From the NCBI GenBank assembly GCA_949294095.1, contig CASFFZ010000012.1, positions 1 through 64,000 on the forward strand: 64,000 nucleotides of DNA. Direction: 5' to 3'. Positions 15,836 to 25,014 of this stretch are shown here, in pieces. The translations under genes were made by a program, and so were the position numbers. Under the pieces are notes generated by a model, which searched no databases, was not told where the DNA came from, and worked only from the letters and a program-made list of their open reading frames with translations. Position 1 is the first letter of the stretch. The number at the start of each line of letters is the position of its first letter. The stretch is from an uncultured bacterium (GTDB taxonomy: Bacteria; Elusimicrobiota; Elusimicrobia; Elusimicrobiales; Elusimicrobiaceae).

Positions 15836-17764
15836 TCAGTCCAGCGACGTATCGTGCACGCCGGCTTCTTCAAATCCTTTGGCGCGCAGCTTGCAGGAAT
15901 CGCAATGGCCGCACGGCTTTTTGCCGCCTGCATAGCAGCTCCACGTCAGCTCAAAGGGCACTTTTAAATTGGCCGCCAGCTTGACGATCTGCGCCTTGGA
16001 AAGCCGCATCAGCGGCGCCAACACTTCAATCCCTTCGCTGACCCCGGTTTTTGTTCCGCGGTTGAGCGCTTCGGCCGCCGCTTTAAAGAAAGCGGGCGTA
16101 CAATCCGGATATCCGGAAAAATCCACCGCGTTCGGCCCGGCGATGATGGCGTCGGCTCCTACGGCATCCAACAAAGACCCCGCAATCGCCAAAAACATTA
16201 AGTTGCGCCCCGGTACATAGGTGGAGGGGATCCCCTCTTTGGGAATGTCTTCCAGTGCAACATCCGGCAGCTGTTTGTTTTTATCCACCAGCGAACAGCA
16301 GGAAAGCCAAGGCAAATCAAGCGTAATTAAATGATGTTTCACGCCCAACTTGCGCGCAATGGCCTGGGCTGACTGTACTTCCCGCTCGTGGCGCTGCCCG
16401 TAAGAAACCGTCAGTGCTTCGCACTCATACCCGTGCGCCAAGGCCCAATACAAACAGGTTGTGGAATCCAACCCGCCGGAAAACAGGACAATGGCTTTTT
16501 TGCGCTTTTTATTAGACAGTCCGGCCGCAGCTTCCCGCGAAAACGTTACTTCGCCGGCCGGCACCGCCGCTTGCACGGGGGACGGCTGGGGCGCAGCCGC
16601 CTGTTCGGGTACGGCAGGCGCTTCTGGCTCCGCCGGCCGGGCAGGGTGCTTTTCCTGCGGGGCAGGAGCCGGTTCGCTCTTTTTAAGTACTCGATCCAGC
16701 GGGTCTTCCAATTGATTTTGCGAAGCCGCTTTCGGAGCGTCCGTTTGTTTTTTAGCCCGGAACAAATCTCCTTCCAATTCGGCTTTTTCCTCTTTAACCG
16801 CTTGTAAAATGCCGCTAAAAAAGCCTTTCAGGCGCGTCGTGGCCTGATGGGCGGCCGCCTGCAAATTTTTCTCGGCGGTTTTTACTTCTTTGGGCGAGGC
16901 GTTTTCCGAAGCAGGCTGTTGCTGCGGCGTTTCTGCCGCCGGAGCGGGCGCTTCTTTCGGTGCAGGCGCAGCCGGAGCAGTCGGCTTCATGTCTGCCGCC
17001 GGAGCGGGCGCTTCTTCCGGTGCAGGCGCCGGCTGAGGGGCCGCTTCGGGCGCCGCGGCAGCGGGCTGTTTTCCCATCCATTCTTGGGGGGCCGGCTGGC
17101 CCAACACGTGGCACACGCCGTATCCGTCCGGCGAAAAACTGACTTGGGGCACCACGGCCATGCCGTTTACCTTAAAGGCCGTTTTAAGATCTTTTTCCGC
17201 CGTTTTGGATCCGCTGTGCAGAAATTCGCCAAAACGCATGGTGTTGTTAAACTCCACAATGGCGTCTTGCGGGTTGCCGATGCCTTGGATATAGTCCTTT
17301 AACGCCGACACGCACAGTCCGTCTTCCACGTCATCGGCCATATCAAACAGCGACCCGGACACCAGCAAAATATCTTTAGGCTGGGCCGCCAACGCTTCCG
17401 CCAGCGCATAAAAATTGCAAAACCCGCCCATCAGCACCAGCGAAGCCTGTTGTAAATGTTCCAGCGCTTTGGTGCCGGCCGCCGTAAGCACCAAGGCCGG
17501 TTTGCGGGCATTGGATTTAGCCGCCAAATAAGGGGAGTTTGCCTCGTGAGGAAGCGCAAAATCCACCTCGCTGTAGACTTCAAAATCCCCATGCGCCCGC
17601 ACAAAAGCCGCCGCTTGGGCGGCATTGGCAAACGTCAACACCTCTTTTTTGCCGCGTTTTAACAACGCGCAAACCGTCGTGGAAGCGCAAAGCACATCCA
17701 CCACCACGGCAACATCCGTCCACTGCTCGCATTCGGCAATGGTTCTAGCTATCAGAACGTTCAT
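15836..17764 (-). CDS. Fusion of ComB-like (2-phosphosulfolactate phosphatase family) domain and QueC
   Basis: 642 residues in one uninterrupted frame. Residues 1-240 match the ComB family: VVVDVLCASTTVCALLKRG, SEVDFALPHEANSP and LVLMGGFCN. A long Ala/Pro/Glu linker (about 240-410) follows. The last 220 residues are 7-cyano-7-deazaguanine synthase (QueC): PP-loop VLFSGGLDSTT, SYGQRHEREV, STYVPGRNL, and the zinc site CYAGGKKPCGHCDSC near the end. QueC makes preQ0 for queuosine. Why it is joined to a ComB-like domain is unknown. I know of no such fusion. Neighbours rlmN and SMR give no clue. Confidence 0.9.
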   Translation of the reverse strand: MNVLIARTIAECEQWTDVAVVVDVLCASTTVCALLKRGKKEVLTFANAAQAAAFVRAHGDFEVYSEVDFALPHEANSPYLAAKSNARKPALVLTAAGTKALEHLQQASLVLMGGFCNFYALAEALAAQPKDILLVSGSLFDMADDVEDGLCVSALKDYIQGIGNPQDAIVEFNNTMRFGEFLHSGSKTAEKDLKTAFKVNGMAVVPQVSFSPDGYGVCHVLGQPAPQEWMGKQPAAAAPEAAPQPAPAPEEAPAPAADMKPTAPAAPAPKEAPAPAAETPQQQPASENASPKEVKTAEKNLQAAAHQATTRLKGFFSGILQAVKEEKAELEGDLFRAKKQTDAPKAASQNQLEDPLDRVLKKSEPAPAPQEKHPARPAEPEAPAVPEQAAAPQPSPVQAAVPAGEVTFSREAAAGLSNKKRKKAIVLFSGGLDSTTCLYWALAHGYECEALTVSYGQRHEREVQSAQAIARKLGVKHHLITLDLPWLSCCSLVDKNKQLPDVALEDIPKEGIPSTYVPGRNLMFLAIAGSLLDAVGADAIIAGPNAVDFSGYPDCTPAFFKAAAEALNRGTKTGVSEGIEVLAPLMRLSKAQIVKLAANLKVPFELTWSCYAGGKKPCGHCDSCKLRAKGFEEAGVHDTSLD

Positions 17765-18182
17765 TTAAAATCCCCAATACTTTAAAATCTTCAATGGCTT
17801 TTTGGTCTTCTTCCGTCAACTGATCCACATATTTAATGGCATAAATAATCAGCGTTACGCGCGGATCGGTGGCACCGTCTTCGGCGCTGTTATACTGACC
17901 GATCAGCATTGCGTCGGCCCCTTTAGAGGCCACAAAACGGCGTCCTTTTTCCACGCCCATTTTCAGTACGTCGCGATCCGGCTTTAAATTTTTGATGCGC
18001 AGCAAACCCAAATTGCCGTAAGGGCGGGTAATTTCCCCTTTGCTGCCCAAAATTTCCACCTGTTTGGCTTTCGTGGGCGGAAAATCCGGCCCGATGGCAA
18101 TCCAATCCAAATTGCTTTGCTCCAAGGTGGCGCAGCCGCCCAACAACAAAAGCACGGCGGCAATCCCTTTTAATTTGTTCAT
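17745..18182 (-). CDS. Lipoprotein, unknown function
   Basis: 145 residues from ATG 18182, with an AGGAGG site. It has a lipoprotein signal peptide with lipobox LLLGGC (lipidated Cys about residue 17). The mature part is small, mixed alpha/beta (VEILGSKGEITRPYGNLGLLRIKN...GADAMLIGQY...DPRVTLIIYAIKYV) and probably a periplasmic envelope protein. Its end overlaps the ComB-QueC fusion start by 20 bases, so they are cotranscribed. I do not recognise the family. Confidence 0.75.
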   Translation of the reverse strand: MNKLKGIAAVLLLLGGCATLEQSNLDWIAIGPDFPPTKAKQVEILGSKGEITRPYGNLGLLRIKNLKPDRDVLKMGVEKGRRFVASKGADAMLIGQYNSAEDGATDPRVTLIIYAIKYVDQLTEEDQKAIEDFKVLGILNERSDS

Positions 18183-18190
18183 ATCCCCTC

Positions 18191-19213
18191 CTATTTCTTT
18201 TGCGATGCCAACTGCCCGCAAGCGGCTAAAATGTCGTTGCCCATACTCTTGCGGATGGTAACGCCGATGCCCATCGCTTTAAGCCCGGCGGCAAAATCTT
18301 TTACTACGCGCTCGTCGGTTTTCTCGCCGCGGCCCAAATTGCACGCAATCAAATTCACGTGCAGCAGATAATTGTCTTTAATGCTGTAAATCCAGTCCGC
18401 CAGTTTGCGGATATGCTCCGGACGGCTGTTTACGTTTTCAATCACCGAGTATTCCAAAAATACCTGGCGGCCCGTCATGGCGATGTATTCTTCCAACGCT
18501 TTTTTCAAATCGTCCAAATCGTAGCGGCGGTTGACGGGCATCAGCTGGCTGCGTTCGGCGTTGTCCGCATTGTGCAGCGAAACGGCCAAATTGGCCTGCG
18601 GCAAATCCACCGCCAGTTTATGCAGCTTATCGGCTATGCCCGAAGTGGAAATGGAAATATGCCGCGCGCCGATATTCAAATAGTCCGGCTTGGACAAATC
18701 CTTTGCCGCTTTAACGACATTGAGATAATTCAACAGCGGCTCCCCCATCCCCATAAACACCACGCTGGAAATGCGTTCGCCCAGTTTTTCCCGGCGCACG
18801 TATTGGTACCACATCAGCACCTGGTCGGTAATTTCTTCTTCGGTCAAATCGCGCTTAAAGCCCATTTTGCCCGTACTGCAAAACGAACAGCGCAGCGCAC
18901 ACCCCACCTGGCTGGACACGCACACACTCCAGCTGTCCTGCGGTTTTAAAAGTACGGTTTCAATACGAAAGCCGTCTTTTAACGTCAAAAGCGCCTTGGC
19001 CACTTTGTCGTGTTTGGAGCAGGTAATGCTGGTTACCTCAAAACTAAGCAACGGAAAATCTTTTTTTAATTCTTCCCGCAGCTGGGCCGGCAGGCTGGTG
19101 GCTTCGTCCCACGAGGAAATGCCCTTTTTGAAAATAGCTTCCTGCACCTGGGCAATGCGAAAGTTGGGCAGGCCCGCTTTTTTAATATATTGTTTAACCG
19201 ATTCAAAATTCAT
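18191..19213 (-). CDS. rlmN: 23S rRNA A2503 / tRNA A37 C2-methyltransferase
   Basis: 340 residues. Radical-SAM methyltransferase modifying 23S rRNA A2503 and some tRNAs. The CX3CX2C cluster is Cys105, Cys109 and Cys112 in GCALRCSFCSTG, followed by GFKRDLTEEEI, GMGEPLLN and LAVSLHNA. The C-terminal catalytic Cys is in LAACGQL. Normal length. It leads a minus-strand operon with the lipoprotein, ComB-QueC fusion and SMR transporter. Confidence 0.95.
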   Translation of the reverse strand: MNFESVKQYIKKAGLPNFRIAQVQEAIFKKGISSWDEATSLPAQLREELKKDFPLLSFEVTSITCSKHDKVAKALLTLKDGFRIETVLLKPQDSWSVCVSSQVGCALRCSFCSTGKMGFKRDLTEEEITDQVLMWYQYVRREKLGERISSVVFMGMGEPLLNYLNVVKAAKDLSKPDYLNIGARHISISTSGIADKLHKLAVDLPQANLAVSLHNADNAERSQLMPVNRRYDLDDLKKALEEYIAMTGRQVFLEYSVIENVNSRPEHIRKLADWIYSIKDNYLLHVNLIACNLGRGEKTDERVVKDFAAGLKAMGIGVTIRKSMGNDILAACGQLASQKK

Positions 19214-19336
19214 ACCAATATCCTTGCAAACAGGTATATATATTTTATCATTTTACAAGCCGTTCTCTATTCTTTATTATATACGGCTCCCTGCGGGCGT
19301 GAAAAAACGGGTTTTTTTTAGTATAATACCAGCACG

Positions 19337-20824
19337 ATGAGTGAAGATATCAAGTTTAGCACCGCCGGCTTCCGGGCCGTTACCGCAGACGGGCTTACCG
19401 CCCAGTCCGTACAACGTTTGGCATACGGGATTTCCGAACATATTTTGGAACATCCCTTTTACGGTTTTGAAGGTGAAGGATACCGCAAACACTGCGCGGC
19501 GCAAGGCAAAAAACCCAAAAAGCCCCTCGTTTTGGTGGGGTATGATACCCGTTTTTTCTCAAAACAATTTGCCTATATTGCCGCCAATGCGCTGGTGCAA
19601 AGCGGCATTACCGTAAAAGTGGCCGAACTCCCCCTTCCGACCCCCGTGGCGGAATGGGCCGTACTCAACGAATGCGCCGTGGGAGCCATTGTGGTCACCG
19701 GCAGCGAAGCGGAGTACTACGTAAACGGCGTAAAATGGATTTCTTACTACGGAGGAATTGCCAACAACGAAATCGTGCAGGATATTGAAAAACGCATTCC
19801 TTCCCCCAACGCCCAAATTTTAAAGGCGTCTTCCACGGAGTTTGGCTACCTCAACGCCGCGGCAACCGTTACCAAAGATTTGCGCAAGAGTTACCTGGCC
19901 CGCTTGGAAAAAATGATTGACGTCAAAGCGCTCAAAAAATCCAAGCTAAAAATCGCCGTGGATCCGTTGTTTGGCACGGCCAAGCACTATTTCCGCGATT
20001 TTTTGGAAAAATACGGCGTAACGGTGGAAGGCATCCACGAAGGGGATGACGTCCTTTTCGGCGGACACACGCCTAACGCCGGCCCGGTGAGCCTGACGGA
20101 TTTAAAGAAGTTGGTTACGTCCAAAAAAATGCATCTGGGCATTGCCTGCAACCCGGACTGCGATAAATTCGGCATCATTGACGCCGACGGAAACTGGGTA
20201 TCCCCCAACGAAATCGCTCCGATGATCCTAGAACACATGGTGCGCAACAAAAAGTTAAAAGGCCGCGTCTGCCGAAGCGTCATTACGTCTAACCTGATAG
20301 ATCAGGTGGCCAAAATGCACGGCCTGATGCTGCGCGAAACGCCGGTCGGGTTTAAATACATCACCGAGCTTATGACGACGGGGCAGTATATCATGGGCAT
20401 GGAGGAATCGGGCGGTATTGCCGTAGCCAACCATATTCCGGACAAGGACGGCCTGCTGGCGTGTCTGCTGGTGGTAGATATGCTGGCGGTGGAAGGCAAA
20501 TCCTTCAAACAGCTTAAAAAGGATTTCTACAAAAAATACAAACAATTATTTGATCAAAAAGTCAGTATTCCCAAAACGGAAACGGAAATCAACCGTATTA
20601 TGGAACGGCTGGATATCCGCCCGCCGCTTTCTATTAACAAAACGTCCGTGTGGCGCATTGACTCTACGGACGGATTTAAGTTTATCTTAAAAGGCGGCAG
20701 CTGGCTGGCCATTCGCCCGTCCAGCACCGAACGGCTGATCCGCATGTATGCGGAAGCGCAGGATGAAAAACTGCCGGCCGCTCTGATAAAAGAAGGCAAA
20801 AAAATTATAGACAGCATCGTCTAA
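19337..20824 (+). CDS. Phosphoglucomutase/phosphomannomutase family protein with unusual active-site loop
   Basis: 495 residues, alpha-D-phosphohexomutase fold. VGYDTRF is near residue 68. The phosphoserine loop, normally TASHNP, is TGSEAE (Ser123 kept, His-Asn-Pro lost). The metal loop, normally DGDADR, is NPDCDK (Asn272, Asp274, Asp276). The sugar-binding loop GMEESGG and the phosphate loop RPSSTERLIR are intact. It should interconvert hexose phosphates, but the altered loops suggest a divergent substrate or mechanism. TATAAT (19322-19327) sits 9 bases before the ATG with no Shine-Dalgarno site. Confidence 0.85.
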   Translation: MSEDIKFSTAGFRAVTADGLTAQSVQRLAYGISEHILEHPFYGFEGEGYRKHCAAQGKKPKKPLVLVGYDTRFFSKQFAYIAANALVQSGITVKVAELPLPTPVAEWAVLNECAVGAIVVTGSEAEYYVNGVKWISYYGGIANNEIVQDIEKRIPSPNAQILKASSTEFGYLNAAATVTKDLRKSYLARLEKMIDVKALKKSKLKIAVDPLFGTAKHYFRDFLEKYGVTVEGIHEGDDVLFGGHTPNAGPVSLTDLKKLVTSKKMHLGIACNPDCDKFGIIDADGNWVSPNEIAPMILEHMVRNKKLKGRVCRSVITSNLIDQVAKMHGLMLRETPVGFKYITELMTTGQYIMGMEESGGIAVANHIPDKDGLLACLLVVDMLAVEGKSFKQLKKDFYKKYKQLFDQKVSIPKTETEINRIMERLDIRPPLSINKTSVWRIDSTDGFKFILKGGSWLAIRPSSTERLIRMYAEAQDEKLPAALIKEGKKIIDSIV

Positions 20825-20859
20825 ACTGCGGCCGCCAAGCGGCCGGAGGGGGTTGTTTT

Positions 20860-22131
20860 ATGGCTCGCATCAAAAAAATTACAGCAAGAGAAATTTTGGA
20901 CTCGCGCGGGTATCCTACCGTGGCGGCGGACGTATTGCTAGACGACGGCAACACCGGCACCGCGGCCGTTCCCAGCGGCGCATCCACCGGGTCGCACGAA
21001 GCGCTGGAACTGCGCGACGGCGGGGAACGCTACAACGGAAAAGGCGTGTTAAATGCCGTAAAAAATGTGGAGCGCATTTCCCAGCAGCTGGCGGGAATGG
21101 ATCCGTTTGACATCCGGCTGGTGGATGAAAGCATGATTGCACTGGACGGAACGGAAAACAAATCCCACCTGGGCGCCAATGCCATGCTGGCCGTGTCCAT
21201 GGCTGTGCTGCGCGCCGGCTGCCACAGCGCCAAGCTGCCGCTTTATCAGCACATCCGCAACGTGTACGGCTTGCACGAAGATACGTACGTCATTCCGGCG
21301 CCGATGCTCAACATTGTAAACGGCGGCAAACACGCCGACTCGGGGCTGGACGTGCAGGAATTTATGATTGTGCCCACCGCACCCACAACATTCGCCGAAG
21401 CGTTGCGCGAAGCCAGCGAAACTTATCACGCGCTACGCAGCCTGCTTAAATCGGAAGGGATGGTGATTGCGGTAGGAGACGAAGGCGGCTTCGCCCCCAA
21501 AATTTCCAAGCATGAAGACGTGCTAAAAACCATCTTGGCCGCGGCTCAAAAAGCCGGACATCCGGAAATTTCCCTGGCGATGGATTGCGCCGCCAGCGAA
21601 TTTTACCACGAAGGCGCCTACCGCTTTGAAGGGAAGATGTTCTCGGCCGAACTGATGACGGATATTTATGCCGACTGGTGCAAAAATTATCCGATCATTT
21701 CCATCGAAGACCCCTTGCAGGAAGACGACTGGGAAGGCTGGAAACTGATTACCAAAAAACTCGGCAAAAAAATTAACTTGGTGGGCGACGATTTATTCGT
21801 TACCAATTTAAAACGGCTGGAAAAAGGCATTGCCGAAAAAGCCGCCAATTCCATTTTGATTAAAGTAAACCAAATCGGCACCGTATCGGAAACGATTGAC
21901 GTAATGGAACTGGCCAAGAAAAACGGCTATTCGCGCATTGTGTCGCACCGCTCCGGCGAAACGGAAGACACCTTCATCGCCGATCTGGCCGTAGCCACCA
22001 ACGCGGGTGCCATCAAAACGGGCGCTCCGGCGCGGGCCGAACGGACGGCCAAATACAACCGCTTGCTGCAAATTGAAGCGGAACTGGGCGAAAAGGCCGT
22101 CTACGCCCAAAACGCGGCTTTTAAAAAATAA
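20860..22131 (+). CDS. eno: Enolase
   Basis: 423 residues. Converts 2-phosphoglycerate to phosphoenolpyruvate. Motifs: SGASTGSHEALELRDG, NGGKHADSGLDVQEF, GDEGGFAPKI, SIEDPLQEDDW, LVGDDLFVTN and the C-terminal SHRSGETEDTFIADLAVA. A GGAGGG site precedes the ATG. It is followed by TAATG-overlapped ftsB-like and downstream genes, forming a plus-strand operon to 24734. Confidence 0.97.
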   Translation: MARIKKITAREILDSRGYPTVAADVLLDDGNTGTAAVPSGASTGSHEALELRDGGERYNGKGVLNAVKNVERISQQLAGMDPFDIRLVDESMIALDGTENKSHLGANAMLAVSMAVLRAGCHSAKLPLYQHIRNVYGLHEDTYVIPAPMLNIVNGGKHADSGLDVQEFMIVPTAPTTFAEALREASETYHALRSLLKSEGMVIAVGDEGGFAPKISKHEDVLKTILAAAQKAGHPEISLAMDCAASEFYHEGAYRFEGKMFSAELMTDIYADWCKNYPIISIEDPLQEDDWEGWKLITKKLGKKINLVGDDLFVTNLKRLEKGIAEKAANSILIKVNQIGTVSETIDVMELAKKNGYSRIVSHRSGETEDTFIADLAVATNAGAIKTGAPARAERTAKYNRLLQIEAELGEKAVYAQNAAFKK

Positions 22132-22427
22132 TGACGCAAGACCTAAAAGCTACTTTGCTTCGCAACAAAAAACCACTGCTGCTGGCCTTTGGGCTGGCAG
22201 CGGTGGTTGTATTTTTTTTGGGGAGCAGTTTTTTAAGCTTGGTGCATAACAAACTGGAAATGCGCAAGCTGGCTAAGCAAAGCATAGAGCTTGACGAGCA
22301 ACACCAAGAACTGCTGCGCAAAATGGAACGGCTGCAAAAGCAGGATTTAACGTATATTGAAGAAATCGCCCGCACGCAATACAATATGGTAAAACCGGGG
22401 GAAATCCAGTTCCGGTTTTCCGACTAA
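22131..22427 (+). CDS. FtsB/DivIC-like septum formation initiator
   Basis: 98 residues: one membrane helix (about 15-37), a coiled coil (about 45-75) and the short conserved end IEEIARTQYNMVKPGEIQFRF typical of FtsB/DivIC. It would act in the FtsQLB divisome complex. The start overlaps the enolase stop (TAATG); enolase-ftsB linkage is common in bacteria. Confidence 0.85.
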   Translation: MTQDLKATLLRNKKPLLLAFGLAAVVVFFLGSSFLSLVHNKLEMRKLAKQSIELDEQHQELLRKMERLQKQDLTYIEEIARTQYNMVKPGEIQFRFSD

Positions 22428-22436
22428 AGAGGATTT

Positions 22437-23045
22437 ATGAATATAGACGCAATCAACCTGGGCCCGATGGACAACTGCACCTATTTGGTAACGCAAGGGC
22501 AAGACGCCCTGCTGATTGACCCGGCCTGGGATATGAATTTTTTGGAACATACGTTGGCCGAAAAAAAATTAAATTTGCGGGCCGTTTTCTTTACGCACGG
22601 CCATTTTGACCACGTCAAATTCGCGCAAGACCTGCTGGAAAAACACCATTTAAAAGCGTATATAGAGGAAAACGACGTCCCCCTGTGCGGCATCGCCCCG
22701 CAGTGGTTATCCGTCTACCGCGGCGCCCAAAAGCTGCATGTGGGGCCCTTTGAAGTGGAAATCATCCCCACCCCCGGCCACACGGCGGGCGGCGTGTGCA
22801 TCAAAATCGGCAACGCCGTTTTTACCGGCGACACGCTGTTCCCCGGCGCCTGCGGGCGGGTGGATTTGCCTTCTTCCAATCCGCGCCATATGCGCCAAAG
22901 CCTGCTGAAGCTTTCCCAACTGCCCGAAGACACGCAAATTTTCGCCGGGCACAGCTACGGCGGCAAATGCAGTTCCACCATCGGCTGCGAGCGCCTTAAA
23001 AACCCTTTTATGCGAAACGCCATGCGCGATAAGGATTCTTTATAA
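22437..23045 (+). CDS. Metallo-beta-lactamase fold hydrolase (glyoxalase II-like)
   Basis: 202 residues. Zinc motif FTHGHFDHVK, then TPGHTAGGVC, FTGDTLFPGACGR, and the distal AGHSYGGKCS. The size and pattern match small glyoxalase II-like proteins; the true thioester substrate is unknown. AGAGGA precedes the start. Its last base overlaps the lgt ATG. Confidence 0.9.
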   Translation: MNIDAINLGPMDNCTYLVTQGQDALLIDPAWDMNFLEHTLAEKKLNLRAVFFTHGHFDHVKFAQDLLEKHHLKAYIEENDVPLCGIAPQWLSVYRGAQKLHVGPFEVEIIPTPGHTAGGVCIKIGNAVFTGDTLFPGACGRVDLPSSNPRHMRQSLLKLSQLPEDTQIFAGHSYGGKCSSTIGCERLKNPFMRNAMRDKDSL

Positions 23046-23830
23046 TGCACCCGGTACTTTTTCACATCGGCTCGTTTGAGCTGGCCAGCTACGGACTGAT
23101 GACCGCTTTGGGATATGCGGCGGCCGCGCTGTATTTATTGCCCAAGCTCAAAAAAACGGGCATCGATAAAGACACGTTTTGGAATTTAATCTTCATCGCG
23201 TTTATCGGCGCGTTGGCCGGCAGCAAGCTGCTCTATATTGTGGTTTCCTGGCCCGAGCTGGGCAACACGCTGGCGGAAAAAATCACCAACATCGTGCGCG
23301 ATTTTCGCTACGGGTTTGTCTTTTTTGGCGGGATGATTGTATCGGTCGGCGCGTTGGTGTGGTATATTAAAAAGAAAAAACTGCCGCTGTTAAAAACGGC
23401 CGATTTTTTGATTGTAGGGCTGCCGCTGGGCCACGCGTTTGGAAGAATAGGCTGTTTTTTGGCAGGCTGCTGCTACGGCCGCCCGACGGGTTTGCCCTGG
23501 GGCGTTACGTTTACCGATCCCCACTCGCTGGTAGCGCCGGAACTGCTGGGCGTGCCTTTGCATCCCACCCAGTTGTACGAAGCGGCCGGAAACCTGATTT
23601 TGTTTTTTCTGCTGCACCGCGCTTCCCAAAAACAGCACCCTGCCGGAAGCATTTTAATTGAATATGTGCTGGGATACAGCGTGATGCGTTTTATCATTGA
23701 ATTTTTCCGCGGGGATTTTCGCGGGGAATACATTTTGGGGCTTTCCCCCTCGCAGGCCATTGCCTTGGCCGCGGCGGCGGGAGCATTTATTTTGTGGTAC
23801 CGTGTAAGGAAGGTTCAACGAGATGGCTGA
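23045..23830 (+). CDS. lgt: Prolipoprotein diacylglyceryl transferase
   Basis: 261 residues, seven membrane helices. Transfers diacylglycerol to the lipobox Cys of prolipoproteins. The Lgt signature is seen in GHAFGRIGCFLAGCCYGRPT, with HPTQLYEA and FIIEFFRGD later. It serves the lipoproteins encoded elsewhere in this window. It overlaps the next gene by 8 bases. Confidence 0.95.
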   Translation: MHPVLFHIGSFELASYGLMTALGYAAAALYLLPKLKKTGIDKDTFWNLIFIAFIGALAGSKLLYIVVSWPELGNTLAEKITNIVRDFRYGFVFFGGMIVSVGALVWYIKKKKLPLLKTADFLIVGLPLGHAFGRIGCFLAGCCYGRPTGLPWGVTFTDPHSLVAPELLGVPLHPTQLYEAAGNLILFFLLHRASQKQHPAGSILIEYVLGYSVMRFIIEFFRGDFRGEYILGLSPSQAIALAAAAGAFILWYRVRKVQRDG

Positions 23831-24734
23831 AAATAAAAAGATTGTGTTTGAGGGTTATTCCCGCCGGCTGGACGTGTTCGCCGCTGACGAACTGGCGGAT
23901 TTTTCGCGCGCCATCGTGCAAAAAATGATTAAAGACGGCAAAATTACCGTCAACGGCAAAAAGGTAAAACCGTCTTGGCCGCTGACCCCCGGCGAAGTGG
24001 TGGAAATAGAAATGCCGCACCCCCAAGCCAAAACCGATCTGAACGATTTAATTATTCACGACGCCAAAGACTTTTTTGTACTCATTAAACCCGCCGGCAT
24101 GCTGGTGCACCCGCAAAGCCCGGTGTGGGAAGAACACCCCGAAGCGGTGTTCTCGTCGGAAGAAACCTTGGTATCCGTCATTCTGGCCAATCCCCCCAAA
24201 GGATTTGACGTTTCCACCCCCCGCGCCGGGCTGGTACACCGCTTAGACCGCGAAACCAGCGGCGTCATGCTGGTGGCCAAAAACCCCGAATTTCAGGCCG
24301 AAATGGTGGCACTGTTTGCCAACCGTGAAGTGCACAAAACGTATCATTCCATTGCCTGCGGCGAAGTGCCCGACGACGAAGGCACAATAGACGTTCCCAT
24401 CGGGCGCGTGGCGGGCGGCAAGATAAAAGCGTCCGACGTGGGGCGCGAAGCCGTAACCGATTACAAAGTGCTGGAGCGCAAAAACGGATTTACGTATATT
24501 GAGCTCTACCCCCGCACCGGCCGCACCAATCAGCTGCGCGTGCATTTAAGCTGGCTGGGATACCCCGTACTGGGGGACTGGCTCTACCGCGGGGCCACGG
24601 CAGAACGCCTGATGCTCCACGCCCGGCGGATTGAATTTAAACATCCGTTTACGGGCAAGGCACTTAAGTTTGAAGCGCCCGTCCCGCCGGATTTTAAGGC
24701 GGCCTGGAAACGCGTAACTACTCCCGCAAAATAA
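23823..24734 (+). CDS. RluA-family rRNA/tRNA pseudouridine synthase
   Basis: 303 residues. N-terminal S4 RNA-binding domain (RRLDVFAADELADFSRAIVQKMIKDGKITVNG) and a catalytic domain with HRLDRETSGVMLVAK carrying the catalytic Asp, YHSIACGEV, and GRTNQLRVHLSWLGYPVLGD. Probably RluD/RluC-like; exact uridine targets cannot be told. It ends the enolase operon and is followed by a strong terminator. Confidence 0.93.
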   Translation: MAENKKIVFEGYSRRLDVFAADELADFSRAIVQKMIKDGKITVNGKKVKPSWPLTPGEVVEIEMPHPQAKTDLNDLIIHDAKDFFVLIKPAGMLVHPQSPVWEEHPEAVFSSEETLVSVILANPPKGFDVSTPRAGLVHRLDRETSGVMLVAKNPEFQAEMVALFANREVHKTYHSIACGEVPDDEGTIDVPIGRVAGGKIKASDVGREAVTDYKVLERKNGFTYIELYPRTGRTNQLRVHLSWLGYPVLGDWLYRGATAERLMLHARRIEFKHPFTGKALKFEAPVPPDFKAAWKRVTTPAK

Positions 24735-24747
24735 ACCTTTCCTCAAG

Positions 24748-24777
24748 CGCGCACGAAACCCTCGTGCGCGTTTTTTT
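24748..24777 (+). terminator. Terminator of the enolase-rluA operon
   Basis: Stem CGCGCACGA/TCGTGCGCG with a 5-base loop followed by seven T. Confidence 0.92.
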
Positions 24778-24799
24778 ATCTTCAGCAACTAATTAATTT

Positions 24800-24957
24800 T
24801 TCGGCTTTTGTTTGCCCGCCAAATCGGTTAAGCTGTAAAAAAGCGGCACGCGGCCGCTTGATTTCCCCTTCTATTTTATCCGCCCGACTGCGAGAGGGGA
24901 CTCGCCTTCGGGCTTATGCTAAAAGGCCCTGTTCCCGTGGGAAGGACAGGGCCTTTT
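24800..24957 (+). ncRNA. Candidate structured non-coding RNA
   Basis: No gene fits 24778-24957, but it folds in three successive elements. These are AAGCGGC/GCCGCTT (24841-24859), a two-tier stem GCCCGA with TCGGGC and GCGAG with CTCGC (24882-24913), and a 12-bp terminator-like stem (24921-24957). The plus strand is favoured because a terminator separates it from the gene on the right. The promoter is unclear. I do not recognise it as a known riboswitch, tmRNA, SRP or 6S RNA. Confidence 0.35.
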
Positions 24958-24969
24958 GCCAAATAAAAA

Positions 24970-24992
24970 GCGCGTGACTGCGGGTCACGCGC
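24970..24992 (-). terminator. Terminator of the GNAT-like gene
   Basis: Stem GCGCGTGAC/GTCACGCGC with a 5-base loop, followed on the minus strand by TTTTTATTT. Confidence 0.88.
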
Positions 24993-25014
24993 CGGTTGGA
25001 AAGGGTGCTTGTGC

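Noticed and set aside
24841..24859. Mini-ykkC (guanidine-II) riboswitch hairpin
   Set aside because: The loop is ACGCG rather than the ACGR tetraloop, there is no second copy, and no guanidine exporter lies downstream.
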